The notes below the pieces were generated by a model. That model was not told where the DNA came from and did not search any database. It saw only the letters and a program-made list of their open reading frames with translations. Both the position numbers and the translations under genes were made by a program. From NCBI GenBank assembly GCA_003247275.1, contig QKAA01000046.1, positions 1-13,407 on the forward strand: a stretch of DNA of 13,407 bases. The letters are read 5' to 3'. Shown here piece by piece: positions 1-7,722 of this stretch; within the stretch, counting starts at the first letter, position 1; every line of letters starts with the position of its first letter. The DNA comes from a bacterium. Its GTDB lineage: Bacteria > Patescibacteriota > Microgenomatia > UBA1400 > RBG-16-45-19.

Positions 1-1002
1 TTGAATGGTGATTTGAAGTTCAGAAACGACTCCTTTAAGGAGGGTATGGAAAGATAGGGTTGAACGAAGTAGCTCGCCAAGCCTTTCTAAGAGTATCTCT
101 GACGAATATGGTTGGCGGAAAAAGAGTTTTTTTGTAACGATGCTAACGCCGTGTTTTAGAAGATTGTAGGTATATACGAGTAGTAGAGAGATAAAAATGG
201 ATGAGGGAACTTGTAAATTTTCAGGCAAATACATGGTGAGGGCAAATAGTGAAAGTGCATAGGTAACAGTAATAATGAGTGTGACAATGGTGAAGGTGGT
301 GGCACGAAAGACTAGAAAATTTATGTCTAACAGACGATGTTTAACAATGGCATAGCTTAGGAAACTAACCAAAATGAGACTATATGCTGGGCCATATGCA
401 ACGAGATTTGTTTCATGAAATAAAATTACCGCTAAAAACGAGGTGAGTGTGGCAAGGGTAAAGGTGGCAATGATGCCGAGAACCAAATACTTCATTTGGT
501 TGCGAGCATTTCCAGTGATTTTTTTTTGTTTTTTTATCAAGATGATGATTGTGAATGCTAAATAAACTAGGGTATGAGCGGCGTAAAGTGGCATTCCAGG
601 TCCTGGATTAGGATTGATGGTTGGAGTGACACTTACTGAAGTAAATAGGAAGGGAGAAAGCGAAAGGGCGACGATAGCCGTCATTTCAGCAATGATTATA
701 AAAAGGTTTCGTTTTGAAATCATGTTTTTTGTATATGGATAGTTGATTGCTAAGAGGTAGATTGTGGGGAACATGACACCAGTGATTGCCATAACGATAC
801 GAATCCATAGGAGTGTTTCTTGAGGATTTCTACCATGAAAAGAAAAATAGTTGGTAATACTCCAGAGAGAGAGAACTAAAGTGAGAGTAAAAATAGTTTT
901 GTGAGTGCTGCTGTTGGGATTTTTATGAAGAACAACGGCTCCAAGTATGAGGTTAACGATGACGGTGACAATTGATAGTATGAAGGGCAGATTAATTACC
1001 AT
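1..1002 (-). CDS. 7TM-type sensor histidine kinase, N-terminal part (cut by window edge)
   Basis: The reading frame opens at an ATG (1002-1000) and stays open for 334 codons to the window edge, so the C-terminal part is missing. Residues 1 to about 275 are a run of hydrophobic helices. They include an NPNPGPG turn near the middle and the pattern 'GPAYSLILVSFLSYAIVKHRLLDI', split here by eye as GPAYSLIL and YAIVKHRLLDI, which resembles the N-terminal 7TM region of histidine kinases. The last ~35 visible residues (ILLERLGELL..TLSFHTLLKGVV) look like the linker and start of a GAF-like domain. A kinase core is expected beyond position 1 but is not seen. The gene lies 33 bases downstream of the ThiF-like gene on the same strand, so it is probably the last visible gene of that operon. 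The expected role is sensing a membrane-associated or external signal. Family assignment is fairly firm; ligand unknown. Confidence 0.8.
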   Translation of the reverse strand, partial: MVINLPFILSIVTVIVNLILGAVVLHKNPNSSTHKTIFTLTLVLSLWSITNYFSFHGRNPQETLLWIRIVMAITGVMFPTIYLLAINYPYTKNMISKRNLFIIIAEMTAIVALSLSPFLFTSVSVTPTINPNPGPGMPLYAAHTLVYLAFTIIILIKKQKKITGNARNQMKYLVLGIIATFTLATLTSFLAVILFHETNLVAYGPAYSLILVSFLSYAIVKHRLLDINFLVFRATTFTIVTLIITVTYALSLFALTMYLPENLQVPSSIFISLLLVYTYNLLKHGVSIVTKKLFFRQPYSSEILLERLGELLRSTLSFHTLLKGVVSELQITIQ

Positions 1003-1035
1003 ACTTGTTTAGGATAGGGTTTTCTAAAGGCAATT

Positions 1036-2274
1036 TCAAGATAGAGAGAAGAGGGATCTAGCGATAGTGCTGATGTTTTGTTGGTCTATGCTTGAATATG
1101 GCATGAGAGTTTCTGGGAGATTAAGGTTGGTGTAATTTTTGCTTTCAATTTTGCCGTCTTGAAGGTACTTCAAGAGAAGTAGGGTGGTCATTGCTCCGGA
1201 TTCTCTTGCGGATGAGGGAATTTGAGACCAAAAGTTTATGAGACCAAGTCTGATAGCTACAAATTCAGCAACGTGTTCGTGGGGAAAATGACTTTCAACC
1301 ATGTGATACACGGCGCTTAAGCCCGCTTCTTGGTGATCAAGAAGAAAATTGATGGCGTTGGGATCTTCAAATATAGGTTGGTTAAAGAGGGGATTTGCGG
1401 CTCCTTGTTCAACGGAAACATATGGATTAATGCCTACGTCTGTGGGCATAAAAAGAGGAGTATTGGGGTGATATGTGCGTAGGTATTGACGAAGTTTGAT
1501 TTTGATGGCGACAGAATCGATTGCCTCTATAATGACTTCGTTTCCATTAATAACTTCGTCGAAAGCAATATCTTGAGGAGTTTGTTTATCTTCAGCTGTG
1601 GGGACGATTCTGCCGGCGATAGCTTTATAGTTACCAAATGGATTTCTGGCATATTGTTGTTCTAATACTGTTTTAATTTTTGATTGACCGTTATGAATAA
1701 TGTTGCCAATGGGCATCCGAGGTTGGTTTGATGGTTCTAGGAAGCCGTCATCGATAAGGGTGCTGTTTTCAGCTCCAGCACTTACAAGCTGGTCAAGTGT
1801 TGAAGCTCCAACACTGGCTCCAATAGAAAGGATTGGTTGATCTTTAAGCTTGTTTAGCGTGTTAAAGGGAACGATTCCTAAAAATCTTGAGTGGGTGAGA
1901 AATTGATGAACTTCTTTTGTGACGTATTCATACGTATGTTTTGAAGTGGGGGTGTGAACGTAAACCTTTTCTATTGGATCAAGTTGCTTGGCTTTGGTAG
2001 ATAGGGTGGCAATATCAGTTAGTAGAGGATGCATCATTGCAGCGAAATTGTTTTGACTTACACCATGATCCTCAGGATTAATTCTTGTAAGACATAAGGT
2101 GGCTAACTCATTGACAGATTGAGGAATAAATGAGAGTTGATGAATAAGGTCTGTTGCTTCTTTTTTTGCTGTTAGGTATGGTTCTTGAGAATAAAAGTCG
2201 CTGTTTGTTTCGGCGTTGTTAAGTCTATTTGTTTCGTGAGATTGGATAATGATCGGCTGGAATTCAGAATTCAT
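1036..2274 (-). CDS. ThiF/MoeB/E1-like adenylyltransferase
   Basis: The protein has 412 residues. The middle and C-terminal part matches the ThiF/E1 fold. There is a glycine-rich nucleotide loop GASVG (152-156), an acidic strand end LIDDGFLEPSNQPR (173-186) containing the D, N and R typical of ATP binding, a lysine in GQSKIK (196-201), and AIDSVAIK (251-258) in the place of the family's D-N-x-x-x-R segment. Family members adenylate the C-terminus of a ubiquitin-like protein, a carboxylate or a peptide. No CxxC zinc pairs are present, and the only cysteine (C61) lies outside the adenylation domain, so a classical E1 thioester step looks unlikely. Residues 1-145 are a helical region I do not recognise. 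The gene ends with TGA. It follows the GNAT-like gene by 31 bases and precedes the sensor kinase by 33 bases, all on one strand. No clear Shine-Dalgarno sequence is visible. The substrate is unknown. Confidence 0.75.
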   Translation of the reverse strand: MNSEFQPIIIQSHETNRLNNAETNSDFYSQEPYLTAKKEATDLIHQLSFIPQSVNELATLCLTRINPEDHGVSQNNFAAMMHPLLTDIATLSTKAKQLDPIEKVYVHTPTSKHTYEYVTKEVHQFLTHSRFLGIVPFNTLNKLKDQPILSIGASVGASTLDQLVSAGAENSTLIDDGFLEPSNQPRMPIGNIIHNGQSKIKTVLEQQYARNPFGNYKAIAGRIVPTAEDKQTPQDIAFDEVINGNEVIIEAIDSVAIKIKLRQYLRTYHPNTPLFMPTDVGINPYVSVEQGAANPLFNQPIFEDPNAINFLLDHQEAGLSAVYHMVESHFPHEHVAEFVAIRLGLINFWSQIPSSARESGAMTTLLLLKYLQDGKIESKNYTNLNLPETLMPYSSIDQQNISTIARSLFSLS

Positions 2275-2305
2275 TCTGTTTGACTAAAGAGCTTATTGCT
2301 CGCAA

Positions 2306-2998
2306 TTAGATAATGAAGTGTAGTATATATAATTTTGGATTGGTATTCCAGTATTTTGGAAACATTTCTCTTAATTGATTAACATATTGATTCTCGGCAA
2401 TTGGAGCATGTGTTGGAGTGAGGGAAACGAGGTTCGTTTGTAAAACAAACTCTTTTATTTTATCTGCTAAAACTATTAACGTTTGATCTGATTGGTTAAC
2501 TTTGTTATATGCGCGGAATAGGGTTTGAAGAATGTTTAATTTTTGACCACTTTCAGCGTTGGGGTGAGCAGTAAATTCTGATAGATAGGAGATGTTTTTG
2601 TGTTGCTGCCATTCTGGCCATTCAAATAAATGTCCTGCTTCGGGAAGTTGATGGGGCAGATTTGCAGTTTCAATACTGAAGAAGCCCCCTATATGATTAA
2701 AGTGATTAAGAGTGTCTTGATGTGGAAGGAGATTTTTGGGTGTGGGTTTTTGAGGTTTTTCCCCATTTAGGTGGTAGAGGAGATATGTATTTTCTGGTTT
2801 CTGTTCGGGTAACCCTTGGAAAACAGGAACATTAATTGGCTGGGAGTCTTTTGTATAAATTGCATAAACGAGTCGGCGTAATTCATGTAAGTTGTGTTGA
2901 TTAAATTCAGTTTCAGTAATGTGGCTTATGTTGGGGGGGAGTGAATTTTCTTTGTGTAATTCGTAGGAATTTATTATGTTTTCAGGTGTGGTGGTCAT
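2306..2998 (-). CDS. GNAT-like acyltransferase / autoinducer-synthase-like protein (tentative)
   Basis: The protein has 230 residues and I do not recognise it with certainty. It is soluble, with no signal peptide or membrane helix. The segment YLSEFTAHPNAESGQKLN (138-155), followed by ILQTLFRAYNKV, is arranged like the β4-α3 acyl-CoA-binding region of GNAT folds (hydrophobic strand, then 'HP', then a helix). It is followed by a strand LIVLADKIKEFVLQTNLVSL (174-193) in the position where GNATs have the 'A-D-x-x-x-x-F-Y-x-x-x-G-F' element. Autoinducer (acyl-homoserine lactone) synthases and related N-acyl amino acid synthases share this layout. The gene is the first of the minus-strand operon and diverges from the 7TM gene at 3122. 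Its function is an inference from layout only; a structural prediction could overturn it. Confidence 0.45.
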   Translation of the reverse strand: MTTTPENIINSYELHKENSLPPNISHITETEFNQHNLHELRRLVYAIYTKDSQPINVPVFQGLPEQKPENTYLLYHLNGEKPQKPTPKNLLPHQDTLNHFNHIGGFFSIETANLPHQLPEAGHLFEWPEWQQHKNISYLSEFTAHPNAESGQKLNILQTLFRAYNKVNQSDQTLIVLADKIKEFVLQTNLVSLTPTHAPIAENQYVNQLREMFPKYWNTNPKLYILHFII

Positions 2999-3121
2999 GC
3001 GTCGATACTCTATGTATTAATTGATAAATCTGGACGTTTTTAATAGATGATTTATTGTGTTTTTTTAGTGGGGAGGTTGCAATACTAGGAATGCGTGGGA
3101 GCAAATTGATATAATACCTGA
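2999..3121. promoter_or_regulatory. Divergent intergenic promoter region
   Basis: These 123 bases separate the two divergent operons. The plus-strand promoter is clear at 3107-3115. For the minus-strand operon only a weak pair is visible: the self-complementary TTGCAA (3077-3082) with a CACAAT-like −10 element 17 bases further on. No gene is seen here. Confidence 0.5.
3107..3115 (+). promoter_or_regulatory. Extended −10 promoter, leaderless start
   Basis: TG (3107-3108), one base, then TATAAT (3110-3115) makes a consensus extended −10 element. Transcription would start about seven bases later, at or just before the ATG at 3122, so the mRNA would have no 5' leader and no ribosome binding site. 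No good −35 hexamer is present at normal spacing, as is common for extended −10 promoters. Confidence 0.7.
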
Positions 3122-4027
3122 ATGAAAAAACGACTTTGTTTATTATTGGTTTTAGTATTGTTGTCGTTTGCGTCAGTTTCGGCCTGTTTTGCTCAGACAG
3201 AATCGACTTCATCGGCTGAGGCCACGATTTCGGCAGAGTTACTAGCAACTCAGAGCGCTGTGGCGACACCGGCGGCGATTAAGTTAGCGCCGAAAGAAGA
3301 CGTGACGCAACCAACGGTGGAGGTTAAAGGTAGATTAGAGCGCTACTTAGATGAACAAACATTGGGGCCGGTTGGACCAACTAATGTATTGCGGTATGCG
3401 ATTCGTTCGGCAGTACGCAGAGGGGTGCCGCCCAATACGATTGTGTTGGTACTATTATTTCCAGTGATTGCGGCAATTATCGCTTCAGCTCGACATTTAA
3501 TTGGATTACGTGGTTTTGGTATTTATATTCCAGCAGTGTTGTCAGTAGCGTTTGTGGCAACGGGAATGGTAGCGGGAATTGCGCTATTTGCGGTGATTTT
3601 GTTGATTGGGATGTATGGGATGCGGCTCTTGAGACACTTGCGGATGCAGTATTTACCGCGAATGGCGTTGTTGTTGTGGGTAGTGAGTTTGGGAGTTTTA
3701 GCAACTATTTTAGTGGGTCCAAAATTAGGGATTGAGGCGTTAACGTCAATTAATATTTTTCCTATCTTAATTTTGATGCTCCTATCAGAGAATTTTAATG
3801 AGGTGCAAATGGGGAAGAGCCGTCGTGAGGCAATGGAATTAACCATTGAAACGTTGATTTTGGCGCTGCTATCGGCACTGTTGTTGTCGCTTGATTTTGT
3901 GCAGAAATTCGCTCTACTTAATCCAGAAATTTTGTTGATTGGGGTAGCGGGAGTGAATATTTTGGTGGGGAAATACGTGGGCTTGAGACTAACGGAATAT
4001 TTAAAGTTTAAAGATTTGGTGGATTAA
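3122..4027 (+). CDS. UUP1-type 7TM membrane protein (7TM_transglut family, without transglutaminase domain)
   Basis: The protein has 301 residues. Residues 1-24 are a signal peptide; V19-S20-A21-C22 could be a lipobox, or cleavage may follow CFA. A Ser/Thr/Ala-rich stretch follows to about residue 60. From about residue 104 there are roughly six or seven hydrophobic helices. Characteristic patterns are GVPPNTIVLVLLFPVIAAI (101-119), ARHLIGLRGFGIYIP (123-137), LSENFNEVQMGKSRREA (221-237) and the end LRLTEYLKF. These match the 7TM domain that in many bacteria is fused to an inactive transglutaminase domain, which is absent here. The family is typically encoded beside a RimK-like ATP-grasp ligase and a retropepsin-like protease, and here the next gene is a fusion of exactly those two, only 12 bases away. 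The likely role is a membrane or envelope partner of that enzyme. The start fits a leaderless transcript. Confidence 0.8.
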   Translation: MKKRLCLLLVLVLLSFASVSACFAQTESTSSAEATISAELLATQSAVATPAAIKLAPKEDVTQPTVEVKGRLERYLDEQTLGPVGPTNVLRYAIRSAVRRGVPPNTIVLVLLFPVIAAIIASARHLIGLRGFGIYIPAVLSVAFVATGMVAGIALFAVILLIGMYGMRLLRHLRMQYLPRMALLLWVVSLGVLATILVGPKLGIEALTSINIFPILILMLLSENFNEVQMGKSRREAMELTIETLILALLSALLLSLDFVQKFALLNPEILLIGVAGVNILVGKYVGLRLTEYLKFKDLVD

Positions 4028-4039
4028 CGCGGGGTTGTC

Positions 4040-5341
4040 ATGGCAACGAAACTACGACACATCTTGGGCTTAAATGCTCGAAGCATTGAGTATTTGCGAT
4101 ATAACGATGCGCGGCCTCGTCGGATTGCTGATTCAAAATTGTTGACGAAATCAACCTGTAAGAAGGCGGGATTGTCGACGCCGCGGTTGTATACGGTGAT
4201 TCGGCGGGAAGAAGATTTGGCCAAGTTTGATTTCACTAAAATTACTGACAGTTTTGTGGTTAAGCCAAATCGGGGTATGGGCGGAAAAGGAATTATCGTG
4301 GTGGAGAAGAGGGGAAGAAAGAAAGGAACTTGGGTGACGAGTGAGGGACAAAAGATTACTAATGATGACATTTGTTTGCATATTGGAGATATTTTAGAAG
4401 GTCGATTTTCAATGAACGATTTACCGGATATCGCTTACATCGAAGAGCGGGTGCGAATTCATCCAGCTTTTGAGAAATTAGCTTATCGAGGCACACCAGA
4501 TATTGGAGTGTTGGTGTTTAACAGAATTCCGGTAATGGCTTTTTTGCGCTTGCCCACTAAAGAATCGGGTGGTCGGGCTAACATGTTTCAGGGAGCAATC
4601 GCTTGCGGGATTGATATGGCAACGGGGATTACCACCTATGCGTATCAAAAGCATGATTACATTACCAATTTTCCGGACACGAAAGAGAGTTTGAGTGGGA
4701 TTCATATTCCTAATTGGACAGCAGTATTGAAGTTGGCGATTGAAGCGGCTGATGCAGCGGGTTTGGGATATATGCGAGCGGATATTGTGTTGCAACCTTC
4801 GATTAAACATCCGGGCAAGACAATTCCTAAAATTTTGGAACTGAACGCACAGCCGGGTTTGAAAATTCAGTTGTGTAATCGGGATGGACTGCGTCGTCGG
4901 CTGGAGCGAGTCGAGGGTTTAGAAGTGGATACTCCGGAGAAGGGAATTCGGATTGCTCAAGAATTATTTGCAGACAGAAAGGTGGTTGGTGTGGGAGCAA
5001 AATTGGTTAAAATTGGGGTGTTTGAGGAAGTGGAATTATTGGATTACGAAGGGAACGAAACTACAATTAAAGCGAAGGTGGATACGGGAGCGGATAGAAC
5101 AAGTATTGATAAAAGTTTGGCTGAAAAGATGGGGTTGTTGGTACCAGAAAATGTTTTATATAGCGTTAAAGTGGACAATGCTTTAGGCAAGCAACAAGAG
5201 CGGAAGGTGGTAGGAGTTACCTACGTGCTAGCGGGGAGAACAATTAAAAGTACGGCAAGTGTGACGGATCGAAGTCATTTAAAGCGACCAATGTTGGTGG
5301 GACGGCGAGATTTAAAGGGTTTTGTGATTGGGTTTGATTAA
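4040..5341 (+). CDS. RimK-like ATP-grasp ligase fused to RimB-like retropepsin protease domain
   Basis: The protein has 433 residues and two domains. Residues 1 to about 290 are an ATP-grasp amidoligase of the alpha-L-glutamate ligase type: the nucleotide-binding strand and glycine loop are VVKPNRGMGGKGI (73-85), a substrate-region motif is GGRANMFQGA (177-186), and the metal-binding end is ILELNAQPG (265-273). Residues about 320-433 are a retropepsin-like aspartic protease of the RimB ('ATP-dependent zinc protease') family, with VDTGADRTSID (347-357) holding the catalytic DTGA and a conserved GRRDL (421-425). In most bacteria these are two separate proteins. ATP-grasp enzymes of this group add amino acids to a peptide or protein carboxylate, and the protease may remove such tails or process the product. 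It sits 12 bases after the 7TM gene, and no signal peptide is seen, so it is cytoplasmic. The substrate cannot be told from sequence. Confidence 0.88.
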   Translation: MATKLRHILGLNARSIEYLRYNDARPRRIADSKLLTKSTCKKAGLSTPRLYTVIRREEDLAKFDFTKITDSFVVKPNRGMGGKGIIVVEKRGRKKGTWVTSEGQKITNDDICLHIGDILEGRFSMNDLPDIAYIEERVRIHPAFEKLAYRGTPDIGVLVFNRIPVMAFLRLPTKESGGRANMFQGAIACGIDMATGITTYAYQKHDYITNFPDTKESLSGIHIPNWTAVLKLAIEAADAAGLGYMRADIVLQPSIKHPGKTIPKILELNAQPGLKIQLCNRDGLRRRLERVEGLEVDTPEKGIRIAQELFADRKVVGVGAKLVKIGVFEEVELLDYEGNETTIKAKVDTGADRTSIDKSLAEKMGLLVPENVLYSVKVDNALGKQQERKVVGVTYVLAGRTIKSTASVTDRSHLKRPMLVGRRDLKGFVIGFD

Positions 5342-5361
5342 GTTTTTTTCGGAGAAGAAAG

Positions 5362-6402
5362 ATGAATAAACGTGTGGCGATAGGATTATCGGGGGGAGTT
5401 GACTCATCGGTGGCCGCGGCGTTGTTGGTGGATCAGGGTTATGAGGTGATGGGAGTATATATTACCTGTTGGGATGGACCAGGATGTCGATCCGAAGAAG
5501 ATAGGCAGGATGCTTTGGATATAGCTCTGCAGTTGTCGGTTCCCTTTGTACATTTGGATTTTAAGTCAGCATATAAAGAAAAAGTATTTGAATACATGAT
5601 GTCCGAGTATGAGGCAGGAAGAACACCGAATCCGGATGTAATGTGTAATCGAGAAATTAAGTTTGGTTTGTTTTATGAATGGGCAATGAAGCAAGGATTT
5701 GATTTTGTGGCAACGGGGCATTATGCGCAGACTGATGGCAAACGACTGTTGTGTGGGGTAGATGAGACAAAAGATCAAAGTTATTTTTTGTATCAATTGC
5801 GGCAAGAGCAGCTTGGGCATATTTTGTATCCAGTGGGAAGCATGATGAAAAAAGCGGTGAGAAAAGAGGCAGAGAAGAGGGGTTTACTAACAGCTGAAAA
5901 ACCAGATTCTCAGGGAGTTTGTTTTATTGGAGATGTAAGTGTGTCGGATTTTTTGGAAGAGCGAATTGAGAAGAAACAGGGAAGAATATTACTTAATGAC
6001 GTGGAAGTGGGGACGCATAAAGGGGTGTGGTTTTATACCATTGGTCAGAGGATTAAGGTGAGTGAGGTTAAGGGGTTGAAACAACTGGGTTTTGACACAA
6101 CGCAATTACCCCATTTTTATGTGATCGGGAAAGATTTAAAGAAGAATGTGTTGTTTGTGGGCACCAGAGAAATGGGCTATCAGAAAGAGTTAAGGGTTGA
6201 GTCAGCTCATTGGATTAATGAGCAAACTTTAGAATTTGTTAGGATTCGCCATGGAGGAGAGATGATCAAAATTTCAAAAGTCAAAACTCAAAAGTCAATA
6301 CTTTTGATTACTTTAGAGAAGCCAGTGTGGGGAGTAGCGGCAGGACAATCGGCAGTGTTTTATCGAGGGGATGAGTGCTTAGGTGGGGGAATTTTGGCGT
6401 AG
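5362..6402 (+). CDS. mnmA: tRNA-specific 2-thiouridylase MnmA
   Basis: The protein has 346 residues, close to the usual size. It converts the wobble uridine of Lys, Glu and Gln tRNAs to 2-thiouridine, using ATP and sulfur relayed from a cysteine desulfurase. The PP-loop SGGVDSS spans residues 10-16. The two catalytic cysteines are C95 in NPDVMCNREIKF and C187 in GVCFIGD, followed by the FYTIGQR element and a C-terminal β-barrel. The start is supported by GGAG (5351-5354) seven bases upstream of the ATG. It follows the ligase/protease gene by 20 bases and is probably co-transcribed with it. Near the 3' end a direct repeat of TCAAAAGTCAA (6274-6284, 6288-6298) encodes a lysine-rich surface strand. 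Confidence 0.96.
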   Translation: MNKRVAIGLSGGVDSSVAAALLVDQGYEVMGVYITCWDGPGCRSEEDRQDALDIALQLSVPFVHLDFKSAYKEKVFEYMMSEYEAGRTPNPDVMCNREIKFGLFYEWAMKQGFDFVATGHYAQTDGKRLLCGVDETKDQSYFLYQLRQEQLGHILYPVGSMMKKAVRKEAEKRGLLTAEKPDSQGVCFIGDVSVSDFLEERIEKKQGRILLNDVEVGTHKGVWFYTIGQRIKVSEVKGLKQLGFDTTQLPHFYVIGKDLKKNVLFVGTREMGYQKELRVESAHWINEQTLEFVRIRHGGEMIKISKVKTQKSILLITLEKPVWGVAAGQSAVFYRGDECLGGGILA

Positions 6403-6434
6403 CATTTCAAATGCTCATCGGGTAGAGTGGGAGG

Positions 6435-7649
6435 ATGAATCGCAAGTTTGTAGCTGTGGCTGTTAGCGGGGGAATGGTGTTGGCAATTACATTTGGTTTA
6501 CAAAGACAAGAGGTTGTCCAATCTGAGTTGACGATTGCTTCACTTAATCTTGATGAGTATGTGGGGGAGCAAACGCCGGTGCCAGAGTTTTTGTTATTGC
6601 AACAGGCGGTAGAACTAGCTCATAAACATGGTTTCGAGGGAAATTTTTCAACGATTTTGCCAATCAACTTGACTGATTTTGATGTAGAGACGATGGTGAA
6701 TGAAAAAGAGGTTGCTGATAGAGGAGTGGTAATTCCTGAGAAGCTGGCTGAAGTTTATTTTGATGATCAGGTGCAAGCTGAGATGGAACAGTTGATTATG
6801 CAAAAAAGAGCAGCGTTTTTGGAGATAGCGATGGAAAAGGGGGTGTCGGAGCGTTATCTTGAAGAAATAGAAAAGACAACCTTACCAGCTGAGCGAATTC
6901 ATTATTATCCAGAGCGGAACTATCCATTGCCTTTAATGACCAATGTGCACACGTTAGAACAAGAGGGGGTGATCGATTATCGAAAACTACAGTTGGATGT
7001 GTATGCCAGCAACATTTATAAGATAGCGTTGGAGTTAGAGGAATCAGGTTTGTTTGGTGATGACCCGTATCAATTGCGAGATGTAGCTACAGATTATGTG
7101 GTGTTTCATGAAATGACTCATGTATTGCAGCATGCTTATCATGAGGTGCGCACCCCGCCATTGGCGGCCAATGCGTCTCGGCCTTGGTTATATAGCGACA
7201 AAACAATTGTGGAGATAGGTGGTTCAGATTCTAGTTTGTGGGGGAGAGCTTCAGACCCATTAATGACGGCGGTAAATATGATGGAGATGGCTCAAGAAAG
7301 TCAGGCAGAAACGATCGCGGTGCTATTGACGGCGGAGGAGCAGGGTTTAACAGCGGAGCAGACTTCTTTGTTGTGGATTAATCATTTTGGGAGACTCAAG
7401 GAGGCCGCTAACAGAATTAATCAAGCTTTTGTTGAGATGAATACGTGGTATCCAGAGTTATCAATGGGGGTATTTGTTCATCAATTGGGGCATTTGTTTG
7501 AGATAGAAAGTGGCTTATCTTTGGAGCAGAATCAGATGCTCAAATCATTGTGGCAACAACTGGATGGGAAAGTGGCTATGCATATGGGATATATGAATCC
7601 ATTACCGCCAGAGCAGGTAGGGGTGTTTTGGCAATTTTTTGGTGAATAG
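6435..7649 (+). CDS. Putative membrane-anchored or secreted zinc metallopeptidase (HEMTH)
   Basis: The protein has 404 residues. A short basic N-terminus and one hydrophobic segment (about 5-21) suggest a signal anchor, so the rest would be outside the membrane. The zinc motif VVFHEMTHVLQHAYH (222-236) gives H225, E226 and H229. A glutamate in EMAQESQAETIAVL (284-297), E288 or E292, is a good candidate for the third ligand, as in gluzincins. I do not recognise the family further. There is no second hydrophobic segment and no sorting signal. The first ATG has GGAGG directly against it (6430-6434), too close for a normal ribosome binding site, but the frame gives a sensible signal sequence. M14 is an alternative start. 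The gene follows mnmA by 32 bases and ends the first plus-strand unit. The target is unknown; cell-envelope proteins are the natural guess. Confidence 0.7.
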   Translation: MNRKFVAVAVSGGMVLAITFGLQRQEVVQSELTIASLNLDEYVGEQTPVPEFLLLQQAVELAHKHGFEGNFSTILPINLTDFDVETMVNEKEVADRGVVIPEKLAEVYFDDQVQAEMEQLIMQKRAAFLEIAMEKGVSERYLEEIEKTTLPAERIHYYPERNYPLPLMTNVHTLEQEGVIDYRKLQLDVYASNIYKIALELEESGLFGDDPYQLRDVATDYVVFHEMTHVLQHAYHEVRTPPLAANASRPWLYSDKTIVEIGGSDSSLWGRASDPLMTAVNMMEMAQESQAETIAVLLTAEEQGLTAEQTSLLWINHFGRLKEAANRINQAFVEMNTWYPELSMGVFVHQLGHLFEIESGLSLEQNQMLKSLWQQLDGKVAMHMGYMNPLPPEQVGVFWQFFGE

Positions 7650-7678
7650 GTCTTTTTGGTGGATTTCCTTGGTAAATT

Positions 7679-7687
7679 TGATACAAT
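7679..7687 (+). promoter_or_regulatory. Extended −10 promoter of the surface-protein/sortase unit
   Basis: TG (7679-7680), one base, then TACAAT (7682-7687). It follows the same pattern as the promoters at 3107 and 9062. Transcription would start near 7694 and give a leader of about 29 bases that contains AAGGAAG (7708-7714), eight bases before the ATG at 7723. No convincing −35 element is seen. Confidence 0.55.
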
Positions 7688-7722
7688 ACAGCCCATAATT
7701 ATGAGATAAGGAAGTTTTTGGC

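Noticed and set aside
2982..3269. A 95-codon minus-strand frame across the divergent promoter region
   Set aside because: It covers the promoter and the 5' end of the 7TM gene and overlaps the GNAT-like gene start. Its sequence has no recognisable pattern.
6274..6298. Direct repeat TCAAAAGTCAA twice inside mnmA as a mobile or regulatory element
   Set aside because: It encodes a plausible lysine-rich strand of MnmA in frame and has only two copies. Low-complexity sequence is enough to explain it.
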